From NCBI GenBank assembly GCA_028819575.1, contig JAPPLB010000014.1:1-48465 (forward strand): a stretch of DNA of 48,465 bases. The letters are read 5' to 3'. The translations under genes and the position numbers were made by a program. Shown in pieces: positions 6,765 to 16,800 of the stretch. The notes beneath the pieces were generated by a model. The model was given only the letters and a program-made list of their open reading frames with translations, did no database searches and was not told the DNA's origin. The first letter of the stretch is position 1. Each line of letters starts with the position of its first letter. Origin of the DNA: Bryobacterales bacterium. GTDB taxonomy: Bacteria > Acidobacteriota > Terriglobia > Bryobacterales > UBA6623.

Positions 6765-9128
6765 ATGGTTACCGTAGATCGGACGCTGCGGGTCCATCCT
6801 TGGCTGGTGGGCTTGGTTGCTGCCGGCGTGTCCCTGTGCGCATTGCAGGCGCAGCAGCCAGCGCCGTCCCCTGCCCCGCACCAGCGCCTCGTCTCGCAAT
6901 ACTGCGCCTCCTGCCATAACGAGACTCTGAAAACCGCCGGGCTCGCGCTCGACTTGGCAAGCGCCCGCCCGGTCAGCGAGAATGCCCCGATCTGGGAGAA
7001 GGCGGTGCGGAAACTTCGCGGCCGCCAGATGCCTCCCGTGGGGTCTCGGCGTCCGGATGAGGCAATTTATGAGGCGGTGATTTCTTCGCTGGAGGCCTCG
7101 CTCGACAGCGCCGCCGCGACCCGGCCCAATCCCGGACGCACCGACACCTTCCGGCGGCTCACCCGGACGGAATACCGGAACGCCATCCGCGACCTCCTTG
7201 CCGTCGAGCTGGACTTCTCGGCGATCCTGCCGCGGGATGAGTCCAGTTCGGGCTTCGACAACATCACGGTAGGCGACCTCTCTCCGGCGCTGCTCGAATC
7301 CTACGTAGCGGCGGCGGACAAGATTTCCCGCTTGGCGGTCGGGCGGCCCGTCGCCACTCTCTCCGTCGAGACGATCAACAAGAAGCCGGACTTCACCCAG
7401 GAGTGGCATATCGATGGCCTCCCGATAGGCACCCGCGGCGGAACGCTCTTTCCTCACACCTTTCCGCTGGACGCCGAGTACGAGATCGTGATCCGGCTGA
7501 CGCGCGACCGGGACGAACAGGTCGAGGGTTTGCGAGAGCCGCACAAGGTGGAGCTGCTTCTGGACAACGAACGGGTCCGTCTGTTCGAGGTCGTGCCGCC
7601 GCGCCATGTCGGAGATCATTCGGCGGTCGACAAGCACCTCAAAGCCCGCATTCCGATCTCAGCCGGTCCGCACCAGCTTGGCGTGACGTTCCTCAAGAAG
7701 CCTTGGGCCGTGCTCGAAATGGACCGGCAGCCGTACCAGGCTCACTTCAACGCGTACCGGCATCCCCGCGTCCAGCCGGCGGTCTACGAAGTCGCGATTA
7801 TCGGTCCCTATAACGCGAAGGGCCCCGGCAACACGCCCAGCCGCGATCGCATTTTCGTCTGCCGGCCGCAGGGCGCCGAAGACGAAGAAAGCTGCGTCAG
7901 GCGGATTCTGGCGACGCTCATGCGCCGCGCATACCGGCGGGAGGTGACGGAGAGCGACTTCGAAAGCCCGTTGGAATTCTATCGCCGGGGGCGGTCCGAG
8001 GATGGCTTCGAAGCCGGGATCGAGATGGCCCTGTCATCGATCTTGATCAGTCCGGACTTTCTGTTCCGTGTGGAAAGAGACCCTGCCGGAATCTCGCCGA
8101 ATACCGCATACCCCATAAGCGATCTGGAGTTGGCGTCGCGGCTTTCCTTCTTTCTTTGGAGCAGCATTCCCGACGATGAGCTTCTCGACGTCGCGATTCG
8201 GGGAGAGTTGAGCCGCCCCGAGGTCTTGGAGCGGCAAGTGCGCCGCATGCTGAGCGACCGGCGTTCTCATGCCCTGCTGTCGAACTTCGCCGCCCAGTGG
8301 CTGCACTTGCGCAATCTGGAATCGGTATCCCCGGACATGCGCTTGTTCCCGAATTTCGATGACAATCTGCGGCAGGCGATGCGGCGCGAGACCGAACTGC
8401 TTCTCGAAAGCGTCATCAAGGAGGATCGCAGCGTCCTTGACCTGATCGCCTCCGACTACACGTTTCTGAACGAACGCCTCGCCAGGCACTACCGCCTCCC
8501 GCACGTGTACGGAAGCTGGTTCCGCAAGGTGACGCTTGACGGCGACAGCCGGCGCGGCGGACTGCTGCGCCACGGAAGCATCCTGACGGTGACGTCGTAC
8601 AACACGCGGACCTCGCCGGTCATCCGAGGGCATTGGGTGCTGGACAACCTGCTCGGCGTGCCGCCCCCACCGCCGCCGGCCAATGTTCCGACCCTGGAAG
8701 ACAAGACGATCGATGGTAGCCTGTCCGTGCGGGAGCGGCTGAAGGAGCATCGCGCCAATCCCGCCTGCTTCGGCTGTCACAACTTGATGGATCCTGTGGG
8801 CTTTGCGCTCGAGAACTATGACGCCACCGGCCGTTGGCGCAAATCCGAAGAGGGACTGCCGATTGACGCAACGGGAAGTTTCCCCGGGGGCGCGGAGTTC
8901 GACGGGGTGTCGGGACTCGAGAAGGCTCTGTTGGAGCGGCCAACGCTGTTTGTAGGTACCCTGGTCGAAAAGCTGTTGACCTATTCTCTGGGCAGGGTGG
9001 TCGAGCACTACGATGCTCCTGCGGTTCGAAAGATCGTGCGGGATGCGCGCTCCGAGGATTTTCGATCTTCGTCCCTTATACTTGGGATCGTGAAGAGCAA
9101 GCCGTTTCAGATGAGGAGATCACTATGA
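6765..9128 (+). CDS. DUF1592/DUF1588 family secreted cytochrome c-like protein
   Basis: The 787-aa protein belongs to the large family seen in Planctomycetota, Verrucomicrobiota and Acidobacteriota with stacked DUF1587, DUF1592, DUF1588 and DUF1585 domains. A signal-anchor-like segment (about 11-30) precedes a c-type haem motif CASCH at 47-51. A second CxxCH (CFGCH followed by NLMDPVGFALENYD) sits near residue 670, so two haems are expected outside the cytoplasm. In between are the conserved TRTEYRNAIRDLL and SRLSFFLWSSIPDDELL blocks. The start at 6765 was preferred for its ribosome-binding site GGGGA and the signal segment that follows; the frame is open to 6297. It overlaps the DUF1552 gene as ATGA. 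Members are proposed to be redox or carbohydrate-linked proteins, but no reaction is established. Confidence 0.88.
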   Translation: MVTVDRTLRVHPWLVGLVAAGVSLCALQAQQPAPSPAPHQRLVSQYCASCHNETLKTAGLALDLASARPVSENAPIWEKAVRKLRGRQMPPVGSRRPDEAIYEAVISSLEASLDSAAATRPNPGRTDTFRRLTRTEYRNAIRDLLAVELDFSAILPRDESSSGFDNITVGDLSPALLESYVAAADKISRLAVGRPVATLSVETINKKPDFTQEWHIDGLPIGTRGGTLFPHTFPLDAEYEIVIRLTRDRDEQVEGLREPHKVELLLDNERVRLFEVVPPRHVGDHSAVDKHLKARIPISAGPHQLGVTFLKKPWAVLEMDRQPYQAHFNAYRHPRVQPAVYEVAIIGPYNAKGPGNTPSRDRIFVCRPQGAEDEESCVRRILATLMRRAYRREVTESDFESPLEFYRRGRSEDGFEAGIEMALSSILISPDFLFRVERDPAGISPNTAYPISDLELASRLSFFLWSSIPDDELLDVAIRGELSRPEVLERQVRRMLSDRRSHALLSNFAAQWLHLRNLESVSPDMRLFPNFDDNLRQAMRRETELLLESVIKEDRSVLDLIASDYTFLNERLARHYRLPHVYGSWFRKVTLDGDSRRGGLLRHGSILTVTSYNTRTSPVIRGHWVLDNLLGVPPPPPPANVPTLEDKTIDGSLSVRERLKEHRANPACFGCHNLMDPVGFALENYDATGRWRKSEEGLPIDATGSFPGGAEFDGVSGLEKALLERPTLFVGTLVEKLLTYSLGRVVEHYDAPAVRKIVRDARSEDFRSSSLILGIVKSKPFQMRRSL

Positions 9129-10456
9129 TCGTCACCAGGAAGGCTCTCCCGCGGAGGACGCTTTTGAGGGGAATGGGCGCCACCGTGGCGCTTCCGCTGC
9201 TGGACGCGATGGTTCCGGCCATGACCCCGACAGCCGCTACTCCGGCCAGCCCCGTGCGCCGTCTGGGCTTCATCTTCATTCCGATGGGATCGGATATCAA
9301 CCGCTGGACCCCTCCAGGCGACCATTCGTTGACGGAGCTTTCGCCCATTCTGCGGCCGCTAGAGCGGCACAAGGACTACGTCACGGTCGTGACGAACATG
9401 GAGTTGAAGAACGCCTATCCCGGCACGCACGCGACGTCCAACTCCTCCTACCTGAGCTGTGCGAAGGCGAAGTTCACCGAAAGCAGCGATTACTATCTCG
9501 GCACGACCGTCGATCAGATAGCAGCCCGGGAAATCGGCCAGGACACGCGGCTCCCGTCTCTCGAGCTGGGCATCGAACTCCTGGATATCGTGGGGCAATG
9601 CGACGATGGCTATGCCTGCGTGTACCAGAACAATCTCTCCTGGTCATCGCCTACCACTCCCCTTCCCTATGAGGCGAACCCCCAGAAGGTTTTTGGGCGC
9701 TTGTTCGGCGAGGGCAGCCCGGAGGAGCAAAGCAGGACGCTGAAAAAGAAGGCCAGCATGCTGGATCGGGTCAAAAGCGATATTGCGCGCCTCCGGACGG
9801 AGCTGGGCTCGGGTGATCGCGTAAAAGTCGATCATTACCTGGACAGCGTGCGCGAAGTGGAGCGCCGCATTCAGATCGCGGAAGCGGGAGTGAACGAGAA
9901 TCCGGCGCCGGACGCAGAGCGGCCGGTCGGCGTACCGGCTGCTTATGCCGATCATGTCCGGTTGATGTTCGACCTGCAGGTGCTGGCCCTCCAAGCGGAT
10001 CTAACAAGGGTGATTTCGTTCCAGATTGCGAGAGAAGGCAGCACCAGAAGCTACCACGAGATTGGGGTGTCCGAGCCTCACCACCCGCTGACCCACCACG
10101 GGAACGATCAGGAGAAGATCGCCAAGATGGCGAAGATCAACGAGTACCATGTGTCGCTGTTCGGGTATCTTCTCGAAAAACTCAAGACCACGCCGGACGG
10201 GGACGGGTCTCTGCTCGACCATTCGATATACATGTATGGCAGCGGCATGGGAGATCCCAATTTGCACGACCACATCAACCTCCCGATTCTGGTGACGGGC
10301 GGTGCCGCCGGCAAGATGAAGGGCGGCCGGCACATCAGCTATGAGGATCGAACGCCGCTCGCGAACCTGCATCTGACGCTGCTGGAAAAGGCCGGCGTGC
10401 GCATGGACTCGTTCGCCGATAGCAAGGGGAAGGTCGAGGAGCTGCTGTCGATCTGA
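9125..10456 (+). CDS. DUF1552 family exported protein
   Basis: The 443-aa protein starts with a Tat-type signal (PRRTLLRGMGATVALPLLDA, about residues 9-28), so it is probably exported folded. The rest matches DUF1552, which is almost always encoded directly after a DUF1592 protein: RLGFIFIPMG, the NMELKNAYPGTHA block, and the C-terminal YMYGSGMGDPNLHDHINLPIL block. The fold resembles DUF1501/sulfatase-like alkaline phosphatase relatives, but no catalytic activity is known and I assign none. A four-base ATGA overlap with the upstream gene implies co-translation of the pair. A 12-base palindrome, TTCCGCGCGGAA, follows the stop codon immediately (10457-10468). Confidence 0.88.
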   Translation: MIVTRKALPRRTLLRGMGATVALPLLDAMVPAMTPTAATPASPVRRLGFIFIPMGSDINRWTPPGDHSLTELSPILRPLERHKDYVTVVTNMELKNAYPGTHATSNSSYLSCAKAKFTESSDYYLGTTVDQIAAREIGQDTRLPSLELGIELLDIVGQCDDGYACVYQNNLSWSSPTTPLPYEANPQKVFGRLFGEGSPEEQSRTLKKKASMLDRVKSDIARLRTELGSGDRVKVDHYLDSVREVERRIQIAEAGVNENPAPDAERPVGVPAAYADHVRLMFDLQVLALQADLTRVISFQIAREGSTRSYHEIGVSEPHHPLTHHGNDQEKIAKMAKINEYHVSLFGYLLEKLKTTPDGDGSLLDHSIYMYGSGMGDPNLHDHINLPILVTGGAAGKMKGGRHISYEDRTPLANLHLTLLEKAGVRMDSFADSKGKVEELLSI

Positions 10457-10494
10457 TTCCGCGCGGAACACAAGGGAGAAACCCCATGGCGCTG

Positions 10495-10730
10495 AACCCG
10501 CTTTTCTCACAAAATGGCGAGGCGGCGAAGTGCGTGAGAGTGCCGTCAGGAAGAGGCGCGACGTGCTGACCGCTTGCCGCGCACAACACGGCCTGTAAGG
10601 TTTTTCGCGAAACACGAGTCACGAAACACGAATCACGGCTTTATGGTTTTTACGAATCACGAAACACGAGTCACGAAACACGGCCTCTTTACCGCGTGCT
10701 TCGGACGTCGGGTGGTGAGCAATGCAGGTT
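10495..10730 (+). repeat. Family B repeat, copy B3
   Basis: Left end aacccgcttttctcac and right end ggtggtgagcaatgcaggtt match the other copies. The internal heptamer array is the longest in the window, with two runs (about 10607-10637 and 10651-10682) of CACGAAA/CACGAGT/CACGAAT units separated by ctttatggttttt. The right end contains a Shine-Dalgarno-like GGTGAG followed by ATG, and that ATG (10722) is the apparent start of the ankyrin gene. Confidence 0.7.
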
Positions 10731-12329
10731 GATGCCGCCTGGAGCCATGACAACGCCGGAGCCGCATGCGGGAGCAAGCGCTTGCCGCGGCTTTGCTGCA
10801 TTACGGCCGCGCTCCTGTCGGCAATGAGTCTGGCTTTCGCGGCTGACTCGCCGCTGGCAAATGCGGCCCGGACCATGGACCGGGAGGCCGTCCGCGCCCT
10901 GATTGATCAGTCTGCGGACGTGAACGCACCCCAGGCAGACGGCATGACGGCGCTGCACTGGGTCTGCCTTCGCGATGATCTCGAGATGGCCAAGCTGCTG
11001 GTCGAGACGGGCGCCGATGTGAACAGCGCCAACCGATATGGCGTGACGCCTCTCACATTGGCCTGCACCAACGGGAATGGCGCGCTCGTCGAGCTGCTCC
11101 TCGATGCGGGAGCGGACCCGAACAGCAGCCTTCCCGGAGGCGAGACCGCTTTGATGACCGCCTCTCGAACAGGGCGGGTCGAGCCTGTCAGGGCGCTCTT
11201 GGCCCGTGGAGCCGACGTTCACCGGAAAGTGCATGGAATGGGACGGCATGCGCTGGCGGGCGCGGGCGCCTTCCTCATCCGCTTGGCTGACCCTACTATT
11301 TTCGACTTCGAGACGAAACCGGAACAGACCGCCCTGATCTGGGCGGCCGCGGAAGGGCACGCCGAGGTCGTCGTGGAGTTGATCAAGGCAGGCGCCGATT
11401 TCCGGACCACTCTTTCCTCGGGTTTCACGCCGTTGCTCTTCGCGGTGAGGAACGGCCACACGGAAGTCGTGAAGACGCTCGTGAAAGCGGGAGCCGATGT
11501 CAACAAGCGCATTGATCCTCACAAGGACTGGCGTCATCGCGGCTACGGCGGGCGGCTGAGGCCCGGCGCCACCGCCCTGCATCTCGCGGTCGAGAACGGT
11601 CAATTCGAACTGGCGGCCTATCTGCTGGACGTCGGCGCCGATGCCAATGCCGCCGACCCCATCGGCTACACGGCGTTGCACGCGGTTTCCGGGTCGCGCA
11701 GAGTCTCGCTGGGCGACGCCGATCCGCCTCCCGAGCCCACGGGCGACATGACCAGTCTCGAGTTCGTCCGCAAGCTGGCGGCTCATGGCGCGAACTTGGA
11801 TGCAAGGCTGAAGGGTCCGGGCATGATCAATATCGGCTCCGCCGTGTACGGGCCGACGGCGTTCCTGGCGGCTACCCAGACCGCTGATGTCGATTACTTG
11901 AATACCCTGATCGACCTGGGCGCCGATCCCCACCTCAGGGATCGGGACAACAGCACCGCGTTAATGATGGCGGGAACGAAGAGTGCGTCCGCGGAAGATA
12001 TCCTGCAAACGATCGGACTGTTGCTGGATCTCGGCGTCGATATCGACGCCGTCGACGCGAACGGCGAAACGGCGATGCATGCGGCCGCCTACAATGATCG
12101 GCCCGAGCCCATCAAGCTGCTCGCCGCCAAAGGCGCCCGCATTGAAGTCTGGAATCGAAAAAACAAGCACGGGGCTACGCCATTGGCCATCGCCACGGGT
12201 TACCACAGACCGGGCAGATTTCGGCCCCAGCCCAAGGCCGAAGCGGCGATTCGTGAAGTGATGATCGCCGCCGGGGTCACCCCGCCCGAAAAAGTCACCG
12301 TTGCTTTCAAAGCAAAGCAGGGCTATTAG
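10722..12329 (+). CDS. Exported ankyrin-repeat protein
   Basis: The 535-aa product has an N-terminal export signal (hydrophobic CCITAALLSAMSLAFA, about 25-40, cleaved before ADS) and then about nine to ten ankyrin repeats covering residues 45-500. Typical units read DGMTALHWVCLRDDLEMAKLLVE and GETALMTASRTGRVEPVRALLARGADV. It is probably a periplasmic protein-binding scaffold. Ankyrin genes commonly follow DUF1592/DUF1552 pairs in Acidobacteriota, so these three may act together although repeat B3 lies between them. The first in-frame ATG lies inside the right end of B3. Without it the next candidate starts are a TTG at 10782 or a later ATG within the signal sequence. The partner is unknown. 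Confidence 0.85.
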   Translation: MQVDAAWSHDNAGAACGSKRLPRLCCITAALLSAMSLAFAADSPLANAARTMDREAVRALIDQSADVNAPQADGMTALHWVCLRDDLEMAKLLVETGADVNSANRYGVTPLTLACTNGNGALVELLLDAGADPNSSLPGGETALMTASRTGRVEPVRALLARGADVHRKVHGMGRHALAGAGAFLIRLADPTIFDFETKPEQTALIWAAAEGHAEVVVELIKAGADFRTTLSSGFTPLLFAVRNGHTEVVKTLVKAGADVNKRIDPHKDWRHRGYGGRLRPGATALHLAVENGQFELAAYLLDVGADANAADPIGYTALHAVSGSRRVSLGDADPPPEPTGDMTSLEFVRKLAAHGANLDARLKGPGMINIGSAVYGPTAFLAATQTADVDYLNTLIDLGADPHLRDRDNSTALMMAGTKSASAEDILQTIGLLLDLGVDIDAVDANGETAMHAAAYNDRPEPIKLLAAKGARIEVWNRKNKHGATPLAIATGYHRPGRFRPQPKAEAAIREVMIAAGVTPPEKVTVAFKAKQGY

Positions 12330-12334
12330 GCTTC

Positions 12335-12356
12335 CCGGCGGCTGAAACCCCGCCGG
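12335..12356 (+). terminator. Hairpin after the ankyrin gene
   Basis: CCGGCGG (12335-12341) and CCGCCGG (12350-12356) form a perfect 7-bp GC stem with an 8-base loop, six bases after the stop codon. The following bases are only modestly T-rich (tcttttg further down), so it may act as a weak intrinsic terminator. Confidence 0.45.
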
Positions 12357-12423
12357 ATGTATTTGCCGCGTCTTTTGTATACTATCCGCATTCCGTATTC
12401 CTCTTTGAAAAAGGTTTCTGATC

Positions 12424-13686
12424 ATGAAGATACTCGTTGCACTCTTACTGACAGTCGTTTGGGCGCTGCCCGCGTTGGCGCAGCCCGATGAAACGGCGCA
12501 GCATTTCCATGTCTTTCCGCACATAGCCGACGGGGGTGGATGGCAATCCTCCCTGATTGTCACGAACGCCGGCCAGTCGTCGAACTCCTGTACGCTCGAA
12601 TTACACGGCCTGACCGCGGACAGGTTCGAAGCCGCCGACGGCGTTATGGCTGAGGGTTCAATGGCGACATTCGATCTGCAGGAAGCCGGCAGTCATCTGG
12701 TATGGAGCACCCGGAACGAAATGGCCGTGGGGAGCGGCTATGCGACTCTAGATTGCGTTGATCCCGTCACGGCGCAAGTCGTCTTCGCCTTGACCAGCGG
12801 CACGGGCGAGCCGACGGGAATCGCCACGGTGTTCAGCGCGCAACCCGGGCATGTCTTCCAGTTTCCGATTCTGAAACAAGACGCCGTGCTTGCATTTGCG
12901 ATCGCAAACAATACGGACACCGACGCGGACTGTGGCCTTGCCCTTGTTGACCTCCAAGGAGAAAATCTGGGGCACACGCATCTGACCGTCCCATCGAAGT
13001 CCAACCATGCGCAGGTGCTCAATACCTCCATTCCGATTCCGGATGACTTCCCAGGAGGGTCGGCGACGATTGACTGTGATCAGCAAGTCGCAGCGATCGG
13101 GATTCATTCCGAAACCCAACCGGACGGAGTCAACATCACCTTCAGCACGCTGCCGCCTACGCTTCTCCCCACTACGCAGTTCCAGAATGCCGACGGACTT
13201 TGGGAAGGTACCTGGAAGGATGCGATGATCGTCACGCAAATCACCTCGACAAACCCTGCGTTGGTGCCTTGCCAGGGCCTGGTCAACTGCGGGGGCACGA
13301 ATTTTGCGCTGACCGTGGAACTGGTTCAGTCCGGCTCAATGGTTACCGGCACGGTGAAGTCCACCGTCTACGGGGCAGATGTGGAATTGATGGTTGCGGG
13401 AGAGGTGTCCGATGATGGGACGCTCAGCTTGTCTTCCGAAGACCCGGCTTCGTTCGTCCTCAACGGAATACCGTTAATGGCGACCTTGTCGTCTTGGGGG
13501 TCACGGCAGGACACCCTCGGCACCATGACTGGATCGATGCAATTCAACATCAACCTCAGCCCCACCGTCACGATCGCAACCGCAAGGGGATGTTTGGGGG
13601 ACAAGACTCTGGACGAAGCGGCGAGTATGGACGTCAGCATGCTGTCCTCGGCATGCAGTGGCTTGCGGCGCAGCGATTCATATTAG
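12424..13686 (+). CDS. Secreted beta-rich protein of unknown function
   Basis: The 420-aa protein has a textbook signal peptide (MKILVALLLTVVWALPALAQ, cleavage about residue 20). The first mature half contains two tandem copies of a beta module: HFHVFPHIADGGGWQSSLIV followed by TNAGQSSNSCTLELHG, then FQFPILKQDAVLAFAIANNT with DADCGLALVDLQG. Each has a Cys that may pair. The second half (about 265-400) reads as a lipocalin-like or beta-barrel segment (GLWEGTWKDAMIV, then SMVTGTVKSTVYGADVE). No catalytic motif is visible. A TATACT box at 12378-12383 could be its -10. It is a stand-alone gene after the ankyrin hairpin and before the TonB receptor. I do not recognise a named family. Confidence 0.75.
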   Translation: MKILVALLLTVVWALPALAQPDETAQHFHVFPHIADGGGWQSSLIVTNAGQSSNSCTLELHGLTADRFEAADGVMAEGSMATFDLQEAGSHLVWSTRNEMAVGSGYATLDCVDPVTAQVVFALTSGTGEPTGIATVFSAQPGHVFQFPILKQDAVLAFAIANNTDTDADCGLALVDLQGENLGHTHLTVPSKSNHAQVLNTSIPIPDDFPGGSATIDCDQQVAAIGIHSETQPDGVNITFSTLPPTLLPTTQFQNADGLWEGTWKDAMIVTQITSTNPALVPCQGLVNCGGTNFALTVELVQSGSMVTGTVKSTVYGADVELMVAGEVSDDGTLSLSSEDPASFVLNGIPLMATLSSWGSRQDTLGTMTGSMQFNINLSPTVTIATARGCLGDKTLDEAASMDVSMLSSACSGLRRSDSY

Positions 13687-13857
13687 CTGCTTTGATGGAA
13701 ACCAACAGGGTGAAGACCTCCGCAACCTCGGACCGGTTCTTGTAGCTCTTTGCCGGCCGTGCCGGTTGGTTCAGGTTGTTCTTGATCCGGGTTCGCTCCC
13801 GTTTTAGGTCGGCCCGGCCGGCCGAGTGCCCCGAGGGTCTCAAATGAGGAAATCTCC

Positions 13858-16800
13858 ATGAGACAACGGTTCCGTGCAGTCGCGGCGGCAGCGGCAATCC
13901 TCTTGATCATGCCGGACGCCGCCCGCGGTCAAGCGGCGGACGGACACCTCGTCGGAACCGTACTCGACCAGACCGGCGCATCGATTCCGGGCAGCGCCGT
14001 GACGGTCGAGAACGTCAACACCGGCGTGCAATGGAACCAGAAGGCCGATGAACGCGGCGCCTACCGCTTCAACAATCTCCCGGTCGGGGAATACACGCTG
14101 TCCGCCGCATTGGAAGGCTTCGCTCCGGCGATGCTTTCCGGAATTGCCGTCTCCCTCAATCGCGCGACCACCGCCAACATCAGCCTCGAACTGAGCGAGG
14201 TTCAGACAGCAGTCGAGGTCACCGCGGCCTCGGCGCAGATCGACACGACAACCGCGACGGTGGGAGAGTCGTTCGATGTCCGCCAAGCGCTCTACAGCCC
14301 GAGTTCCGACTTGGCTCTCGGAGTGCTGAACCTCTCGCTGCAAGGCGCCGGAGTCGCTTCGAGCGGGGGTACCGGCTTGGGCGAAGGTCCGTCGATCGGC
14401 GGCCAGAGGCCCCGTAACAACAACTTCATGGTCGAGGGGGTCGACAACAACGACAAGGGCGTCACCGGGAGGGTCGTCGATGTGCCCAACGAGGCGGTGG
14501 CCGAGTTCTCCCTGCTGCAGAACCAGTACGGTGCGGAATTCGGCCGCTCCACGGGTGGGCAGTTCAACACGGTCGTCAAGAGCGGGACCAACGAGATCCA
14601 CGGTTCCCTGTACGAGTACTTCTCGAATCGTCATCTGAATGCGATCGACGAGTCCAACAAACGACGAGGCATTCATGAGAACCCGCGCCTGGACGACAAT
14701 CGCTTCGGGGGCACGGTCGGCGGTCCCGTCATCCGGAACCGGCTCTTCTACTTCGGTACGTTCCAAATGAACCCGGTCGGGCTGGCCTCTGCCCCGGGCC
14801 GTCCCTTCTCGTCGCCAACGGCCGAGGGTTTCGCAGCCTTGGAACGCATCCAAGGACTTTCGAGCACGAATCTGGGAGTCTTGCAGCGCTACGTGCCTCC
14901 GGCTCCGGCCGCTGAGCGCACCACGACGGTTTTGGGCACGGAGATTCCGATTGGGGTATTGCCGATCAACGTGCCTGCGTACCAGGATAATCGCTCCTGG
15001 CTGGTCAGCGTGGACTATACAGGAGAGCAAGGAGACCAACTGCGTTTCCGCTACATCCGCAACGCGAGCACGGCGATCGATCCGGGCACGCTCCCGGACC
15101 TGCCCGACTTCGCCAGCCAACGCACTCTCTCCAGGCAACTCGTCTCACTCTCTTACTTCCGCACTTTGTCTTCACGATGGTTCAACGAGACCCGACTCGG
15201 TTTCAGCCGCTCGTCCGACAACATCCCGGCGGGTGATTTCGAGTTTCCCGGGCTTGACTCTTTTCCGAATATCACGATCGAGCAGGATCTCGACATCCAG
15301 ATCGGCCCGTACCCCGTCGCACCCCAGCGGGGAGTCCTGAACACTTACCAACTCGTCAACAATGCAACCTTCGTAAATGGGCGGCACACTCTGAAGTTCG
15401 GGGTCGACGCGAGACGGAACATCACCTCCGAATTGTTCGTGCAAAGGCAACGAGGCGATTACAACTACTCCACCCTCGAACGATTCCTGCTCGACTTGAG
15501 CCCCGATATTCAAGCCGAGCGCAATACCGGCGGAGGCGTTTACCACGGGAACAACACCGAGTTCTATTCGTATTTCAGCAGCGAGACCAAGGTCCGGCGC
15601 AACCTCACGCTCACTCTCGGCCTCCGCCATGAATACAAGGGCATACCGTACGGGGACACACTGCAACAGTTGAACTCGGTCTCGAGCGTTCCGGGAGTGC
15701 TGACTTTCCGCGCGCCGAAGCCGCAGAGACGCAACTTCGCACCCAGAACCGGGCTGGCCTGGTCACCTGGGTCCAAGGGGAAAACGGTCTTCCGTGCAGG
15801 CTTCGGGGTCGCGTACGACACCTATTTCACGAACCTCGGCCAACTGCAGAAGCCGCCCCAGTTGGAGAACACGTTCCGTGGCAACCCGACAGTCGATACG
15901 CCGAATTACCTCGCGAACGGCGGCATCCGTCCCGATCAGCGGCCGGAGCAACTCGACGAACAGACGGCCCGCTCAATCACTTCGACCTACATCCCCGACC
16001 AGCACCTGCCTTATTCCCTCCAGTGGAATTTCGGGATCGAGCGGGTCGTCGCACAGGATTACACGCTGTCCGCGCGCTACCTCGGCACTCGCGGAGTCCG
16101 GCTCTTTACGCAGACCGTCCTGCCGCTCATGGCCCGGGCAACTCCGCAGCGTTCGCTGCCCACGTTCTTCCAGCGGCCGCCGCAGCCCGAGCTGGAAGCG
16201 CTGGCCCTTACCCTCGACGACATTGACTCGCAGCCGATTTCCCTGCCGGAGTTCGCCAACGCCGGATTCAGCCCGTTCATCTTCGCCTTCCCCAACCGCG
16301 GCAACTCGATCTACCACGGGCTGGCCACCGAGGCGAAGCGGAGGTTCTCGAACGGTCTTCAGTTCATCGCCGCCTACACCTGGAGCAAGAACATCGACGA
16401 CAGCACTGCCGATCTCTTCTCAACGCTTCTGGCTCCACGCCGGCCTCAGGACTTCCAGGACATGCGCGCCGAACGCGGACGATCATTCCTCGACCGCACG
16501 CATCGCTTCACGATGACTTGGGTCTACGAGGCTCCGTGGCACCAGAAGTCGCGAAGCTGGTTTCGCAAGAACCTGCTGGGCAACTGGGTGCTTTCCGGCA
16601 TGTACACGGCCGAGTCGCCGCAATACGCTACGGTGCAGAGCGGACTCGATTCCAACCGCAACCTGGACGGCGCCACGGATCGGGTCGTGATCAATCCCAA
16701 CGGCGCCGACCGGGTAGGCAGCGACGTAACCGCATTGACGAACAGAGACGGGCAAGTCGTCGGCTACTTGGCCGACAACCCCAATGCACGCTACGTCAAG

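Noticed and set aside
10600..10690. Short regularly spaced repeats that might be read as a CRISPR array
   Set aside because: The units are 7-base tandem heptamers without unique spacers, and no cas genes are present.
13840..15138. 432-aa minus-strand frame
   Set aside because: Shadow of the TonB receptor, which has clear domain motifs in the other direction.
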